A stretch of 64,000 bases of DNA from Endothia cerciana. Lineage: Eukaryota > Ascomycota > Sordariomycetes > Diaporthales > Cryphonectriaceae. The stretch covers positions 372,001 to 436,000 of the forward strand of contig JALRMH010000016.1 of NCBI GenBank assembly GCA_026119935.1, in the 5' to 3' direction. Positions 32,494 to 43,546 of the stretch are shown here, piece by piece. Both the position numbers and the translations under genes were made by a program. The notes beneath the pieces are model-generated. The model had not been told where the DNA came from. It searched no databases and saw nothing but the letters and a program-made list of their open reading frames with translations. The stretch's first letter is position 1, and every line of letters starts with the position of its first letter.

Positions 32494-34092
32494 TCATGGC
32501 CTCTTCCTTTCTCGGTGAAAAACGCCTGCAGCCCATTCCTGATACGCGGTAAATTCTTCAAGCGTCCCATCCTGGAGATTGTCCCAAAGGCCGCTTGGTC
32601 TTTGTCCGTTGGCAAAATTATTCTCGTTTAGTTTCTCGGTGGTCTTCCGAGCGGACAGCCCTTCAGCCTCGAGAAGTCCGAGTGTGTCATTCATTGAAGG
32701 CAGATCCCCTTCAGCGGACCCATACTGATCGTGTGTTGCTGGGAGGTGTCCCGATCGGGGAACTCTCTCTGTTTGTAGCGTGTGGAGGGTGTCGTACATG
32801 GAAGGCATGTCATCCTCGCCAAAGTCCATCGAGGAACGTTTCAAGAGAGCAGTGCTGGTAGTGTATGGCCATACAGTGATGGATCCATGGAGCTCCTTCG
32901 GCCACTCTGGAGTGATAGAAGTGGTCCTTGGCTTACCAGGTCCATCATATTCCTTCACGACCGGTAGAGGTCGTGAGGCAGGCAGCGCGGAAGGTAGACA
33001 GCTCAGCTAGAGTGATTTTCTTCCATTTGTTTGTGGGACCCGGGGGTGCGGTTCCACTGAGGACAGGAGTACGACTAAATTGGGTAGTCAGAGTAGCCTG
33101 AGGAACCGAGGTCTGTGAAACTTATTTATCCTCGCTAGATCTCGAAATCTTTGGTCTACATTTGTCGGTCAAGGACTCAATGATTGTATCAGTGCTTGAA
33201 GGTGGCTTAACGCCAAACTTATCGATCTGGGTGGTAACCTTCCCTGAATTGACGGTACGTGATCGTCCTCCAGTCGGCCAGCTACTCGGCATCCGTGACG
33301 TCGAAGTGTTGTCACGTGTCCAAGATCTGGTGTGACAGTTGTCTCTGATATCCGTGACAGGTTGAGTTCTGTTACTAGATTGGTGGATAATAGTCTCTCG
33401 AGAGCTGGACAAGGTGACCGTCGTAGTCTGGCTGCTGCTATTACTGTGATTTCCGATGGGCTATTTACCACTAGAACTAGCAGTCTCTTCAGCGGGTGCC
33501 CAACGGTGGACCCGTCCGAAACACTGTGGTAGAAGCATCCGGTGCAGTAGGTACCAGGACTGTTGATAGAAATCTGGATCGTATTGTAGCAATTTCGCTC
33601 TGGTCATCGCTCGTTAAAGTTAGGCGAGCCCTGGTGAGACGACTGAGACCGCCAGAACTAGCTGTACCCCGGCAGCCTCAGTTGTATTATCACTATCTGA
33701 GGAGGAAGTTTGAGACAGAGAGGTCGAGGGCGCCACCTGCTTCTTACCTCCACTGTTTGATTTAGTTGTTAGAGGCGTTCGAGTCAGGCGGCTGAAGCCA
33801 CCACGGCGAGTCGTGATGTTTAGGGGAACAGTATCCACGTGATCCTATGTCCGCGCATAGAGGGTGACGTGTTCGCCTTCAAAGCTGACCGTGAATTTGA
33901 TAGGGAGTTTGTTGCAACCCGCGGGAATGTCGCAGAAATCTGGTCTGAGGCCGCGAGAGTCGAGGCGTGGGCGCTCGAGGGATGAGGGTGCCGCGGGCAC
34001 CGAGGGTGATGATAGGATTCGTGGGCTTGGGTTCGAGAGAGGTCCGGTAGCGCCAGTGCTCCTGGTGAGGAGTAGACAGTCGTGAGTACCAT
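32494..34092 (-). pseudogene. Decayed Ser/Thr-rich gene with several stops and frameshifts
   Basis: A chain of protein-like segments in one orientation, broken repeatedly. From the 5' side: a segment with AGCNKLPIKFTVSFEGEH meets TAG at 33845-33847 and continues in the same frame with DHVDTVPLNITT. A change of frame follows near 33700. After another shift near 33480, a Ser/Thr-rich segment is crossed by TAG near 33460 and by TAA at 33122-33124, with good coding text on both sides (TQIDKFGVKPPSSTD before; SGTAPPGPTNKWKKITLAEL after), ending at 32945. A further frame carries on to 32494. Two internal repeats are visible: GGFSRLTRTPLT versus GGLSRLTRARLT, and DMPSMYDTL versus DLPSMNDTL. Some breaks could be introns, but stops flanked by continuous coding sense argue for a degraded gene. 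Original function unknown, perhaps a surface protein. Confidence 0.45.
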
Positions 34093-34546
34093 TGCGAGGG
34101 GGAGCTTCCTGTCATAAACGTAGAGACCGTACAGCCTTGGGATGGTAAATGAATGCGATTAGCGATTGTGGTCGCAGATGTATGTGCTGTCGATATCTAC
34201 GATAGATCCAGACGATACTGTGTTCGATGGATGAGGGTGTCGACACGGGCACGTCGAAGAGTTGAAGCTGCTGGTGGTCGATAAAGGGCCCCGGAGAGCG
34301 AGTGATGCGAGCTTCTAAACAGGGGCAGGAGCATGTGGCAAGTTGCTACACATGGTCAGATTCACAACATCAGTGTTAAGAGCGGTTGTCTGCCCTACCT
34401 TCTGGGCGGATCTCAGACTACCTAGTAAGTATATAATGGAGACGAGGTCGCTCACGCGGCTTGGGTAGAAATTTCTGTCATGATCGATGTAATAAGGGTA
34501 TTTCTGGAGCGGGACAAGGAGGTCGTGCGTCTAGATGCATCTATCA
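34093..34546. other. Spacer downstream of Zn2Cys6 regulator
   Basis: No protein-like frame. Presumably the 3' UTR of the regulator gene and upstream sequence of the decayed gene. Confidence 0.45.
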
Positions 34547-37540
34547 TCAATTTCCAAAGATCAGATCCATCCCTCCGAGACTGAGGTTGACGTTGAGGTT
34601 GAAGCTTGGATCCTGCAGCTGTAACACAATCTCATCAGCAAGCAGAGCTCCCAGATCAGTAGAGGTAGAGGCTCACCACATCCCAATCCCAATCCGTCAT
34701 CGTCCCACTACTCCCAGTATCCATAGAATCAAAGCCTGGCCCCTCCCCAGGAGCAGGGACCTGCGTCCCGTCCATCCCCGTATACATTGGATTAGCCACG
34801 CTGCCCATACCCGAAGCGGCACTACCAGTCACGCCGACGTCCGTCTGTGCTGCTTCGGTAGCGTACATCTCCTTCAATAGGTTCAGCGTCTCGGTCGCGG
34901 CCGTCTCGCAGACATTGTGTACCATCGGCTTCAGCTCGTCGTCGCTCATGCCCTTCTGCAGTCCTTCCGCCTCGGCAAGCATTGCCAGCCCGAACAAGTA
35001 CCCCTTGACGTTGACCTCGCCTGCCTTTATCCTCGTGCGCATCCAATATGTTGACTCACGAAGGACGTCGAGCATTTCCTTACTGCTGTCCGCCTGTGAG
35101 CCGAGTATCCCAAAGCCCATCCCTGGCGTGCTTGTGGGTTGGGGAGTTGAGCCGTTGCCGGTCACGCTGCGCAGGGCATACCGCTGCTCCTCGAGGGTCC
35201 AGAGCAGCTCTAGGGTCAGTGCTAGGAGGCACTGGGTGCCAATGTAGCGGTATCCCCCCGAAGCACAAATAAGTAGCTTGCCAAAATCGTCGGGCTCGCT
35301 TCCGTTGAACTCGGCGCCGAGGGCGCCGTGGGCCCTGGCTTCCTTCTGGTTGCGCAGGGCTATCTCCACGCAGAGCTTGCGCGAGAAGAAGTACCGCGGA
35401 TTGTCCTTGGCGAAGCCCAGCCAGGGGAGATGCAGCGCGAGAAAGTATCGCTGGATGATGTGCTCTGTCACGGCCAGCTGGAATGGGGTGAGACCCGACG
35501 GCTGGGACTGGTATACGCGGAGGAGGGCGTCGAGGTCGCGAGACGCGGCGGTTAGGTCGGAGTTGAGGACAAGGGTCTTATCGTAGGTGGGAACAGATCG
35601 GAACTCGTTGAGGTAGGAGGCGATTCGGAGGCGGATCTTGATGGATTTGAGGAGGGCGACTTGGGAGGATGTGTCGGTAAAGGTGGTTGTTGGTTGTGGC
35701 GATGGCGATTGTGCAGCCACATTGTCGCCGAGGAGGTCCTCATCGTTATAGTTGCCCGGCGGCTTGCAGTCGAAGTCGTCCATGGACACAAGTGGCGGTC
35801 CACCAGACTCCATACTTGATTGCACGAGAATCTCCAAGATGGTAGCCCATAAACGTCGACGCGTTTCTGCTGCGAGAAGTGACATCTTGGGAAGATGATC
35901 CGGATCCCTGTGCAGGCCAGTGTAGAGAGCCATCCTCATCATCGTGCCGGCAGATGCCCACACCAGGTCGGACCCAACACCACACGTATCTCGCGCGAGG
36001 TGTACGAGACACCACACCTGCAATCCTGACAGGTTTATCCGCGATTTCTCGGACGGCTGCATCAGCCACAGTCGAGCCTCGTAGATCCATTGCACAGCCA
36101 GCTTCCGGAGCGAATACCTCTCGTCCCGCAGAACCGCGCCCATTGCCATACAGAGTTGAAGCTGGATCACGAAAGCCTCTCTCGCCGCTTGGGGATTCTG
36201 CCAGTATCTGCCATACTCTAGACGGAAGGACGGGATGTGAAGGATGCGGTAGACGGACTCGAAGGTGCGGAAGTACGCCTCGAGTAACTCATCGGCAACC
36301 TCCTTCGGCGGGACATGCTGTCCAAACTCTAGGGACAAGAGCCGCGGGACTCTTGCAGCCTTGATAGTCCGCCCAAGGCTCTTACTGGCGGCAATAGACT
36401 GGTAGGTCTCAGAGGTTTTGTCGGCCTTAAGGCTATCCAGGAGCACTAACAGAGTGTTGGTGCGTGGAAACTGCAATCTTGTTAATAATCTTGCCTTTGC
36501 ATTAATCCGCACTACTTAGACGATGAGCGATGGATGTACTTGTAAGGTGGGTGTTTCCCTTGGTTTATGCTGGGTTATGGAAGCACCTGGGTTGGCAGTG
36601 GCCATGACTTGTGCTGCAGCGGAGTATTTGTAGTCCACAGAGAATGACGGAGCATTTGGATGGTACGTCGAGTGCTTAGGAATGCAATGTGCTCAGTGAA
36701 GGACGCAGCTGGTCTCGAAGGCTCTTGAGAAATAAATGCCTGGGTCCGCACCGCAAGGGATATCGCGGGTCTGGGACTTAATATAATGGGAAGGGGTGGA
36801 GACGAGGTAAGGCAGGAAAAAGGGAGGGGGACATGGGAGGAGCAGGACTGGTCTGGGGCGTAGTGTTTACTTTCAAGACGAAATATATGCATTGTGCTTC
36901 GCGAGGACGAGGCTAATACAAGGAAAACGTGACCCACAAGAGTGATGCCGTGGATCCAATGGCTACTTCCTAGATACCTCGACTTCGCCAACATTACCCT
37001 CGCGCTCGACTCATCTTCCGGAGTCGGGTTCAGGTACTGAGCTTTGGAGGTGCCCTCACCAATCTGCCAGTACTCGTCGCCTAGGAACTGGGTGGTGGAT
37101 GGGGGCCGCGCATGAGGGACCGGGGCGGCCTTGGCGCCAGCAGTGCCCGAGCTCCTGGAGTCCAAGACCTGCTCGAGCTGTCGCTCCAGCTGGCGCACCC
37201 TCTCTGCAAGGGCCGACGCGCCGCTGTTGACCCCGGTGGCGTCGACGTTGGTGTTGTGGCTGGCGGTCGTGTTAGTAGGGGTCAGGTAAGGGGCGCTCAC
37301 GACGTCGTCCTTGTCGTGGCTCCGCCCGTTGATGCCATCGTAGAACCCCTGCGTGCCCTCCCGCGGCTCCAGCCTGTCGTCAGGTACATAGGCGCAGCTG
37401 GTCGTCCTGCGGGCGCGAACGCAGTTCTGGCACGGCATTTTCCGGTCGCAGCGGACCTTGCGGCGCCGACAGGCGATGCATGCCAATGGCGGGCGGCGTC
37501 GGCGTTTTTCGGAGGACTCGGCCTGTGCTGCGTCCTCCAT
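34547..37540 (-). CDS. Zn2Cys6 transcription factor with fungal-specific middle domain
   Basis: Nuclear regulator of 822 aa; exons 36938-37540, 34677-36470, 34547-34618, all joining in phase. The ATG at 37540 (MEDAAQAESSEKRRRR) is chosen because a basic nuclear-localisation-like run follows and the zinc cluster begins about 25 residues in: C-x2-C-x6-C-x5-C-x2-C-x8-C (CIACRRRKVRC..PCQNC..C). A heptad-like stretch (ALAERVRQLERQLEQVLDS) can form the dimerisation coiled coil. The middle homology region contains YRILHIPSFRLEYGRYW and GTMMRMALYTGLHRDPDHLP. Intron 1 is long for a fungus (36471-36937, 467 nt) and joins HGITL to FPRTNTLL. The last intron (34619-34676) replaces a short in-frame tail by LQDPSFNLNVNLSLGG and a stop at 34547. 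Targets are unknown. Confidence 0.9.
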
Positions 37541-39793
37541 CTTGGCAGGAAGGGTACGATGGGTATTATACGGGCGGTCGTGTGACCAGACAGAGGGGCT
37601 CTGATTATCAGATCGAGTCAAGCGACGGATGGCCATTGACGAGGGTGCGTAGTGCACAAATACCGGCCAAAATGACCGGAATGCCCGAGATGCTGTCCTC
37701 GGCCTTCTCGGGCATATTCGGACTCGGTTCACCTAAGCCCCAGGATGCACCTCTGGTTGGTCGATTGCCGAATAGACCGACGACACTCGGGGGTTTTGCC
37801 AGCTGCAATTTATCTGCTCTGTCATCGAGAGCGTAAGCTCGGATGAAAATAGGAGTGATATGGGAGTCATATATTGGATACCCGGCAGCCGGACGAGAAA
37901 ACCGAAATCCCATTGGGTGAATTACACGATCTGCGCGCTTGGGTCCTGGTGCGAGGAATGCAACGAACTTGACTGCCCGTCTTCAGTCCTCTCCAACCCC
38001 CAGGCCAACACACATATAAACACGCACGGAAAGAGAAGAAAGACGGGGAAAGCCGTCAGTACAGGAGGGAAACAGCTTTTGCATTTGATTCGGTCGCTGA
38101 GGGTACTGCACAGTGGTGCACGGTACCTAAGCCCCTTCTCTACCCCCCCTTCTCAACGGTCACACTAAATAATCCGATATCGACCAAAGACAGACTACCG
38201 GTGCAATGAGGCTCCTGCAGCAGATTACGGCTGGACGGTGAGACTAGGGACATTGCCGATGAATTTGTCGTGCAACCATTATTCACGCGGTCTTCAAATG
38301 AACCCCTCGCAAGAATGGTTATAGCAACATGTCTGCATGTTAGGCCATGCACCATCCGGTAGGGACATGTCCACCTCGGAAAACTCATAAGCCATCCCTT
38401 CGCAACAACACCAGGGCCATTGCGGAGGGATACTGGACGTCGACGCGACAGCCCCGTCGCCTGACGCCAATTCAAACCCGGAAACCGGGGCACCCTTTTT
38501 CGTCTTGGGACCGGGGCCACCTTACCGTCCATCGACTCAACAGGCGATGCAGGACATCGACCGCTGGCCCATCCTCTCCGAAGCTAGAATGCTGTGCTCG
38601 GTCTCTCTTTCAGCGAAGATGCCCCTTCAGGACTTAACCCTAGCCAGTCCAAGAACTTAGCACCGGCCAAGCATCACTACAGGTGTACAGGTGGTTGCCG
38701 AAAATTGTGTCCAACACGAGATTCAGTTGTCACCTAACTCGTCGAGGAATGTCTGAGCTGATTGATTGATCACTGTAGGCGTACTTTTTCGCTGTTGGGA
38801 ACGGCCACCTTGGCTCCGTGTTAGACAACAAATTTGGTCGGAATACAAAACAGAATTGATGGAGGGTGCTGATGGAGGGCTAATGATAGTTGTATCTGTA
38901 TTTTGGTCGGGTCTGGCGGATGGGATAATGAACGTAATCGAGGAAGAAACGGGGAAAAAAAAAAGAGGAAAAAAGGGGCAGCATAACTGGTATTCGGTCA
39001 TCTTTTGGCGAGGCATTGAAGGGCATTCCAGCAGGTATTTGTTTGCTTTCGGCGTCGAGGGATGGACTTGGACTCGGACTCCACCGGCAGGGGTGTCGCT
39101 ATGTGTAGAAGGGCCCTGGATGGAGAGGAATAGCGACGAGGTGAAGCAGGTGTTGTGGTGGAGGGCTCCATGGTTGTACCCGTAGCGTTGGTGATGGTGT
39201 CAGTCCAAGTCCGCCCTCGGCGTCTAAAACTTTGCCCCGCTCCGTATCTTGTGACGTCGTCTGTGATGTCTGCGTAAATCGAGCAATGTCCTGAGACCCT
39301 TGGTAGAATTGGACGAAAAAATCTGCAAAAAATTGAAGCTGTGACGGCTGAGACGAGGCAGTTCTGTGAGGTCTAGGTAGAGTAGAGTCTCTATATCCTG
39401 AAGGAAGACCTTAAGAAAATGAGCCAGGAGGTCACAGGTATGTTAAATTTACACTGACGGTTATTGAGGCAAGAATTTGCAGAATTGACCAAGAACCAAG
39501 AACTACAAGCGACGAACGAGTCACAACTCGTCAGGATTAAATACCTGCGACAAATAAATAAAGAGCAACTTACAAAATTGAAGGCATGCTTAGTGCTTTA
39601 AACCTTTCGACGGGGAGTAACTGATTTGACTCCAGGATTGGAAAAGGGTCATGACGATGACCGCCTCCGAGATATTCAGCAGCACCTTGAATGCATCGAT
39701 TTCCCCCTCGAGAGCCACGTAAAAAAAAAAAAAAATTAATTCAAAGAGTACTGCGACTTTCTCAATTACGGGCAAGAGGATTAGGTCGGCCGT
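37541..39793. other. Intergenic, no gene recognised
   Basis: Upstream region of the second Zn2Cys6 regulator, then about 2 kb without a convincing frame. A-runs occur near 38955-38980 and 39721-39735. Several chance frames exist on both strands. Confidence 0.45.
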
Positions 39794-40645
39794 CGCATCC
39801 AGAGATTGCATGATGCCAAAGCTTTGATGCAATTCAGGCAAGACACGATGGGAATGTTCGGTTCGTGGGATCAGTCCAAAGACTCTTCGGTTCTGCTCCT
39901 CGTAGGACAGAACAATGAGTCTATTCCCTGGAGTCAAGATTGTTGGGCGTCTCCCGTAGCCACCGATCGGATCATCAAGCTCCAGCAACCTACGAGCCAG
40001 AATCCATACGCCTTTTTCGTCGTCAACGTAGGAAATCTATTCCACGACGTCATCCCGCCCATTCTCTTCCAGTTGCTTCGATTCTGCAGCGTAGCCCTAC
40101 GAGATGGCAACGAATATCGCGAGCTGATCACCCTGCTCAAACACGTCCGCGAGGCTGCGGAGCGGGACAAGGAAACGTTTTAGGACCCCGAGCCGCGGAG
40201 GAGAGAGTTTACGAACCAAAAGATCAAAGCAATGCATGAAGTCGCGGTACGTGTCATTAGTATGTTCAAGAGCTCAGAGACAGTAGACATTGTTATTGAC
40301 AGGCGTGATCGTTGCGAGGCTTGCGGAGAGACTACAGGGCGGACGGATCACCGCAAGGTCCTGCTCAAGACCCTGGCCAAGATGGCCAAGAGTGCGAGTG
40401 TCAAGGTCAAGATACTGGTGGTGGTCAACTATCATAGCTGGCCAATTAACCGGGACTTTGATGCTGGGGAGTATGTTGGCACAATACTAGATGTTAGGGA
40501 GCAACAGCAGGTTGATGGCTGGTACGAGGTGCTCAATATCTTGGTACGGCACCGCGACATTCTCATACACGCTTCAAACTGTACTCGTTCCCAGATTCCT
40601 TGCCTATCCGCTGATCTCAGCATCTGCTTGTGCCTTTCGTTTTAG
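39794..40645 (+). pseudogene. P-loop/NLR-like frame interrupted by one TAG
   Basis: One plus-strand frame runs about 280 codons with a single internal stop, TAG at 40181-40183. Sense continues on both sides: before it QNPYAFFVVNVGNLFHDVI, ILFQLLRFCSVALRDGNEY and KHVREAAERDKETF; after it DPEPRRREFTNQKIKAMHEV and SETVDIVIDRRDRC, the latter reminiscent of a Walker-B strand in fungal NACHT/STAND-like ATPases, then VKVKILVVVNYHSWP. The similarity is from memory and weak. No clear Walker-A motif is visible, and the true 5' end upstream of 39794 was not found. The piece may be a truncated, inactivated copy of a larger gene. A CAG-to-TAG change would explain the stop. Confidence 0.45.
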
Positions 40646-42037
40646 TTGAAGGAAGATGGCGAGGCTGACCTTAGCACCCATGGCCACGGGGCCAGTATCC
40701 GAGGCGCCGGCGGGCTCCTGGAGGCAGGCGAGAACCGGCCGCTTCCCAGTCTTTTCCATGATTTTGTCAAATAAGTGCTCTTGCATGGCGGCAATTAGTG
40801 ACATCCATGTAGTGTTTACAGCTGACACAGTTGTTAGGTCTTGCTCTTCGCGCTGCTCCTCTGGGACCTACACTAGCCTTGGCTGAAGCGGCGTTATCAC
40901 CAAAATATTTCGGGAAGTCCTATCACGTGGCTGTAGCCTTCCTCTACTCATCTATGTCGTCTTTAGCGAGCTATACCTAAACTTTATTCACACCATCTTG
41001 GCCATGGTGTAAGAAGTTGAGACGAAAAAACCTAGAGCAGAGCGTGGGAGCTCTGTAGAAAGTATGGAACATAAGAGCTTGAGAGAGGAGGAGTCGGCAC
41101 AATGCCTTGCGACGCTGTGATGTTCGCCTTCAGGCGTGCCAAGCTCACCTCGGGCTGTTCGCCGCGGTAAAGCAAGTTGTCCCGGTTGGTTCGCGCACCA
41201 TCGTATCCGTTTGAATGCCCGAGAACGTGGAGGAGATCGTAGAGTTAGGGCTATTGTAGATAAGATAGATATATGCACCAGGCTGAAGGCATTTCGTAGG
41301 CGGATTGAAGTCAATAGAAGACGTCGGGAAGAAGGGGGAGGGGGGCAGAGAGGAGAGGGGAGAGAGGAAAGACGGCGATTTCTTAATGTAGTTCCAAGTG
41401 CAGCACTCTCCTGTGCTCGGGACACCGGGCTGAACAAATATCTCAGCGCTTAGATGATCCAACGATGAACTCCGAGGAACAATCCAAGGGATGCCTTCGT
41501 CCATACTCAGAGTCGCTCAGGCTCTAAAAGACAACATTATCAAGTTTCTTCCCAAAGGGGACCTGACGAGAGGGCCATTTAGATAATAATGCCCACCGCC
41601 CCTCTTAATGCTCGGCACCTTCTTATTAGTACACCTACACTAGTCTTGATGACCCATGCCCGCCTGATCACTCCAGATCTCGTCCTAATGTGTAGCTCAT
41701 GATCCTTGGGTAGCAGGGAAGCGCCAGCGGGCCGGGCCTCAAGTTTACTACGTGGAGACTGATTGGGAATGGAGATCATAGCGCTCGCACTGAGACGTGA
41801 ACGGGGTGGGTTGCAGCGCGCGCAAAGCGGACAAGATCAATGTGTATTCTTCTAAGTGGCATCGCAATGCACGTTTTATATCGCCGACCTGGACAAGCGA
41901 ATAGAAATGCCACCGAGAGGAATCGACTGTATTAGTACATACATCCCTGGACACCCTATCTCTGACACCACGCTGCGGCTGTGTGGTATCCGCTCTTCTC
42001 TTTGGCTCGCCGCAGCGCTGTCGCAACATCCCTCCCC
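40646..42037. other. Intergenic, no gene recognised
   Basis: Contains the 3' flank of the pyruvate dehydrogenase E2 gene and no supported gene. A G/A-rich stretch at 41330-41375 gives low-complexity frames. Confidence 0.5.
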
Positions 42038-43546
42038 TTACAGCAGCAGCTCCAGCGGGTTCTCGATGACCTTCTTCAGCTCACGCATGAACTCAGCGCC
42101 GATTGCGCCGTCCACAACCTTGTGGTCGAAGCTTGCGGTGATGGTAATCTGGTCGTCCCACGCAACGCCCGTAGTGTCGTCCTCGCTCTCGGCTGGGATG
42201 GCGACCTTCTTGGGGGCGCCAATGGCCAATATCGTAGACTGGGGAGGGTTAATGATGGCGGTGAAGCTGTCGACAGCGGGGTTCATGCCCATGTTGGAGA
42301 TGGAGATGGTGCCGCCCTGGTACTCCTCGGGCTTGAGCTTGTTGTCGCGCGCGCGCTTGGCCAGCTCCTTGACCTGAGAAGAGATAGCCTCCAGGCCCTT
42401 GCCCTCGGCGGCCCTGACGATGGGGGTGATCAGACCAGAGGGGGTAGCGACGGCCACGGAGACATCGACGGTGTTGAACTGCCGGATGGCGCCCCCCTGC
42501 CAGGACGCGTTGGCGGCGGGGACCTTCTTGGCAGCAGCGGCGATGGCCTTGATCAGGAAGTCGTTGACGCTGAGCTTGTACTTGCCGTCGGCGGAGCTGT
42601 TGAGAGCCTGGCGGAGCTTCATGAGCTTGCTGACGGAAATGGCCGAGGAGACGAAGAAGTGTGGGTTCTCGCGCCAGGACTCCTGCAGGCGGCTGGCGAT
42701 GGTCTTGCGCATGCCGGTGAGAGGGACGTCCTCAAAAGCGGCGCCGGGAGCGGATGCAGCAGCAGGGGAGGCGGAAGCCTTCTTGACGTCCTCCTCGGTG
42801 ATCTTGCCCTTGGGCCCGGTGCCCTTCAGGTCGGCCAGCTTGATACCCTTCTCGACGGCGAGTCTCTTGGCGGCGGGGAAGGCGTTGGGCTCACGGTCGA
42901 GGGCAGTCTCGAACTTGCCCTTGAAGCCGGTGTCTTCGGACTCGGGGGTAGGTTCGGGAGCCGGGGTGGGCGCGGAGGACTCTTCCTGCTTGGGCTCCTC
43001 CTTCTTCTCAGCGGGGGCAGCGGCGTCACCACCGGCGTCCTGCAGGGTGAAGCCCTCGAAGGCGGAAACATCGGTACCCTCCTCGACCAGGACAGCAATT
43101 GGCTATAAAAAAAAAACACCCAAAAAAAACAGAGTCAGTAAGTCCATACAGATCAAGTTTCTGCATACTCCGGTGCTCGGGACAGGTGGGTCTCGGGTTG
43201 TCGCATGTCCATGGAAAACACCTACGTTGCCAACGGGGACATCCTTCTCGCCGGTCTCCTTCAGGACCTTGGCTAGCACACCATCCTCCTGGAACTCGAA
43301 GTCCATCTGGGCCTTGTCGGTCTCGATCTCGACCAGCACATCACCCGGCGCAATGGCATCACCGGGCTTCTTCTGCCATGCCCCAATGTTTCCGGCGGTC
43401 ATGGTTGGCGAGAGGGCGGGCATCTTGACGATGGTGTGCGGTGGGTAGGAGGCGTACCATCTTGCGAGGCTCGAGGTCGATGGGAGGGCATGTCGGAAGG
43501 TCGACCGCGAGTGAAGGACTTGCCTTCGGAGTATTGGGCCGAGCAT
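42038..43546 (-). CDS. LAT1: Pyruvate dehydrogenase complex E2, dihydrolipoamide acetyltransferase
   Basis: Mitochondrial core enzyme that transfers the acetyl group from lipoate to CoA. Exons 43226-43546 and 42038-43102 give 460-461 codons with a stop at 42038. Intron 43103-43225 (GTAGGT..TTATAG) joins DVPVGN to PIAVLVEEG, the conserved end of the lipoyl domain. Domain order: presequence (about 1-33, RRQVLHSRSTFRHALPST); one lipoyl domain with the lipoyl-lysine K78 in EIETDKAQMDFE; an Ala/Pro/Glu-rich linker; the E3/E1-binding domain (FPAAKRLAVEKGIKLADLKG..GPKGKITEEDV); the catalytic domain ending in SFDHKVVDGAIGAEFM, which holds the HxxxDG active-site motif. A single lipoyl domain and this length match fungal Lat1. 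It is divergent from SEC7 with a 1.4-kb spacer. Confidence 0.97.

Noticed and set aside
41981..43108. Plus-strand frame of 375 codons opposite the E2 gene
   Set aside because: Antisense shadow of GC-rich E2 coding sequence, rich in Gly/Leu/Asp without any motif; the E2 frame has all diagnostic residues.
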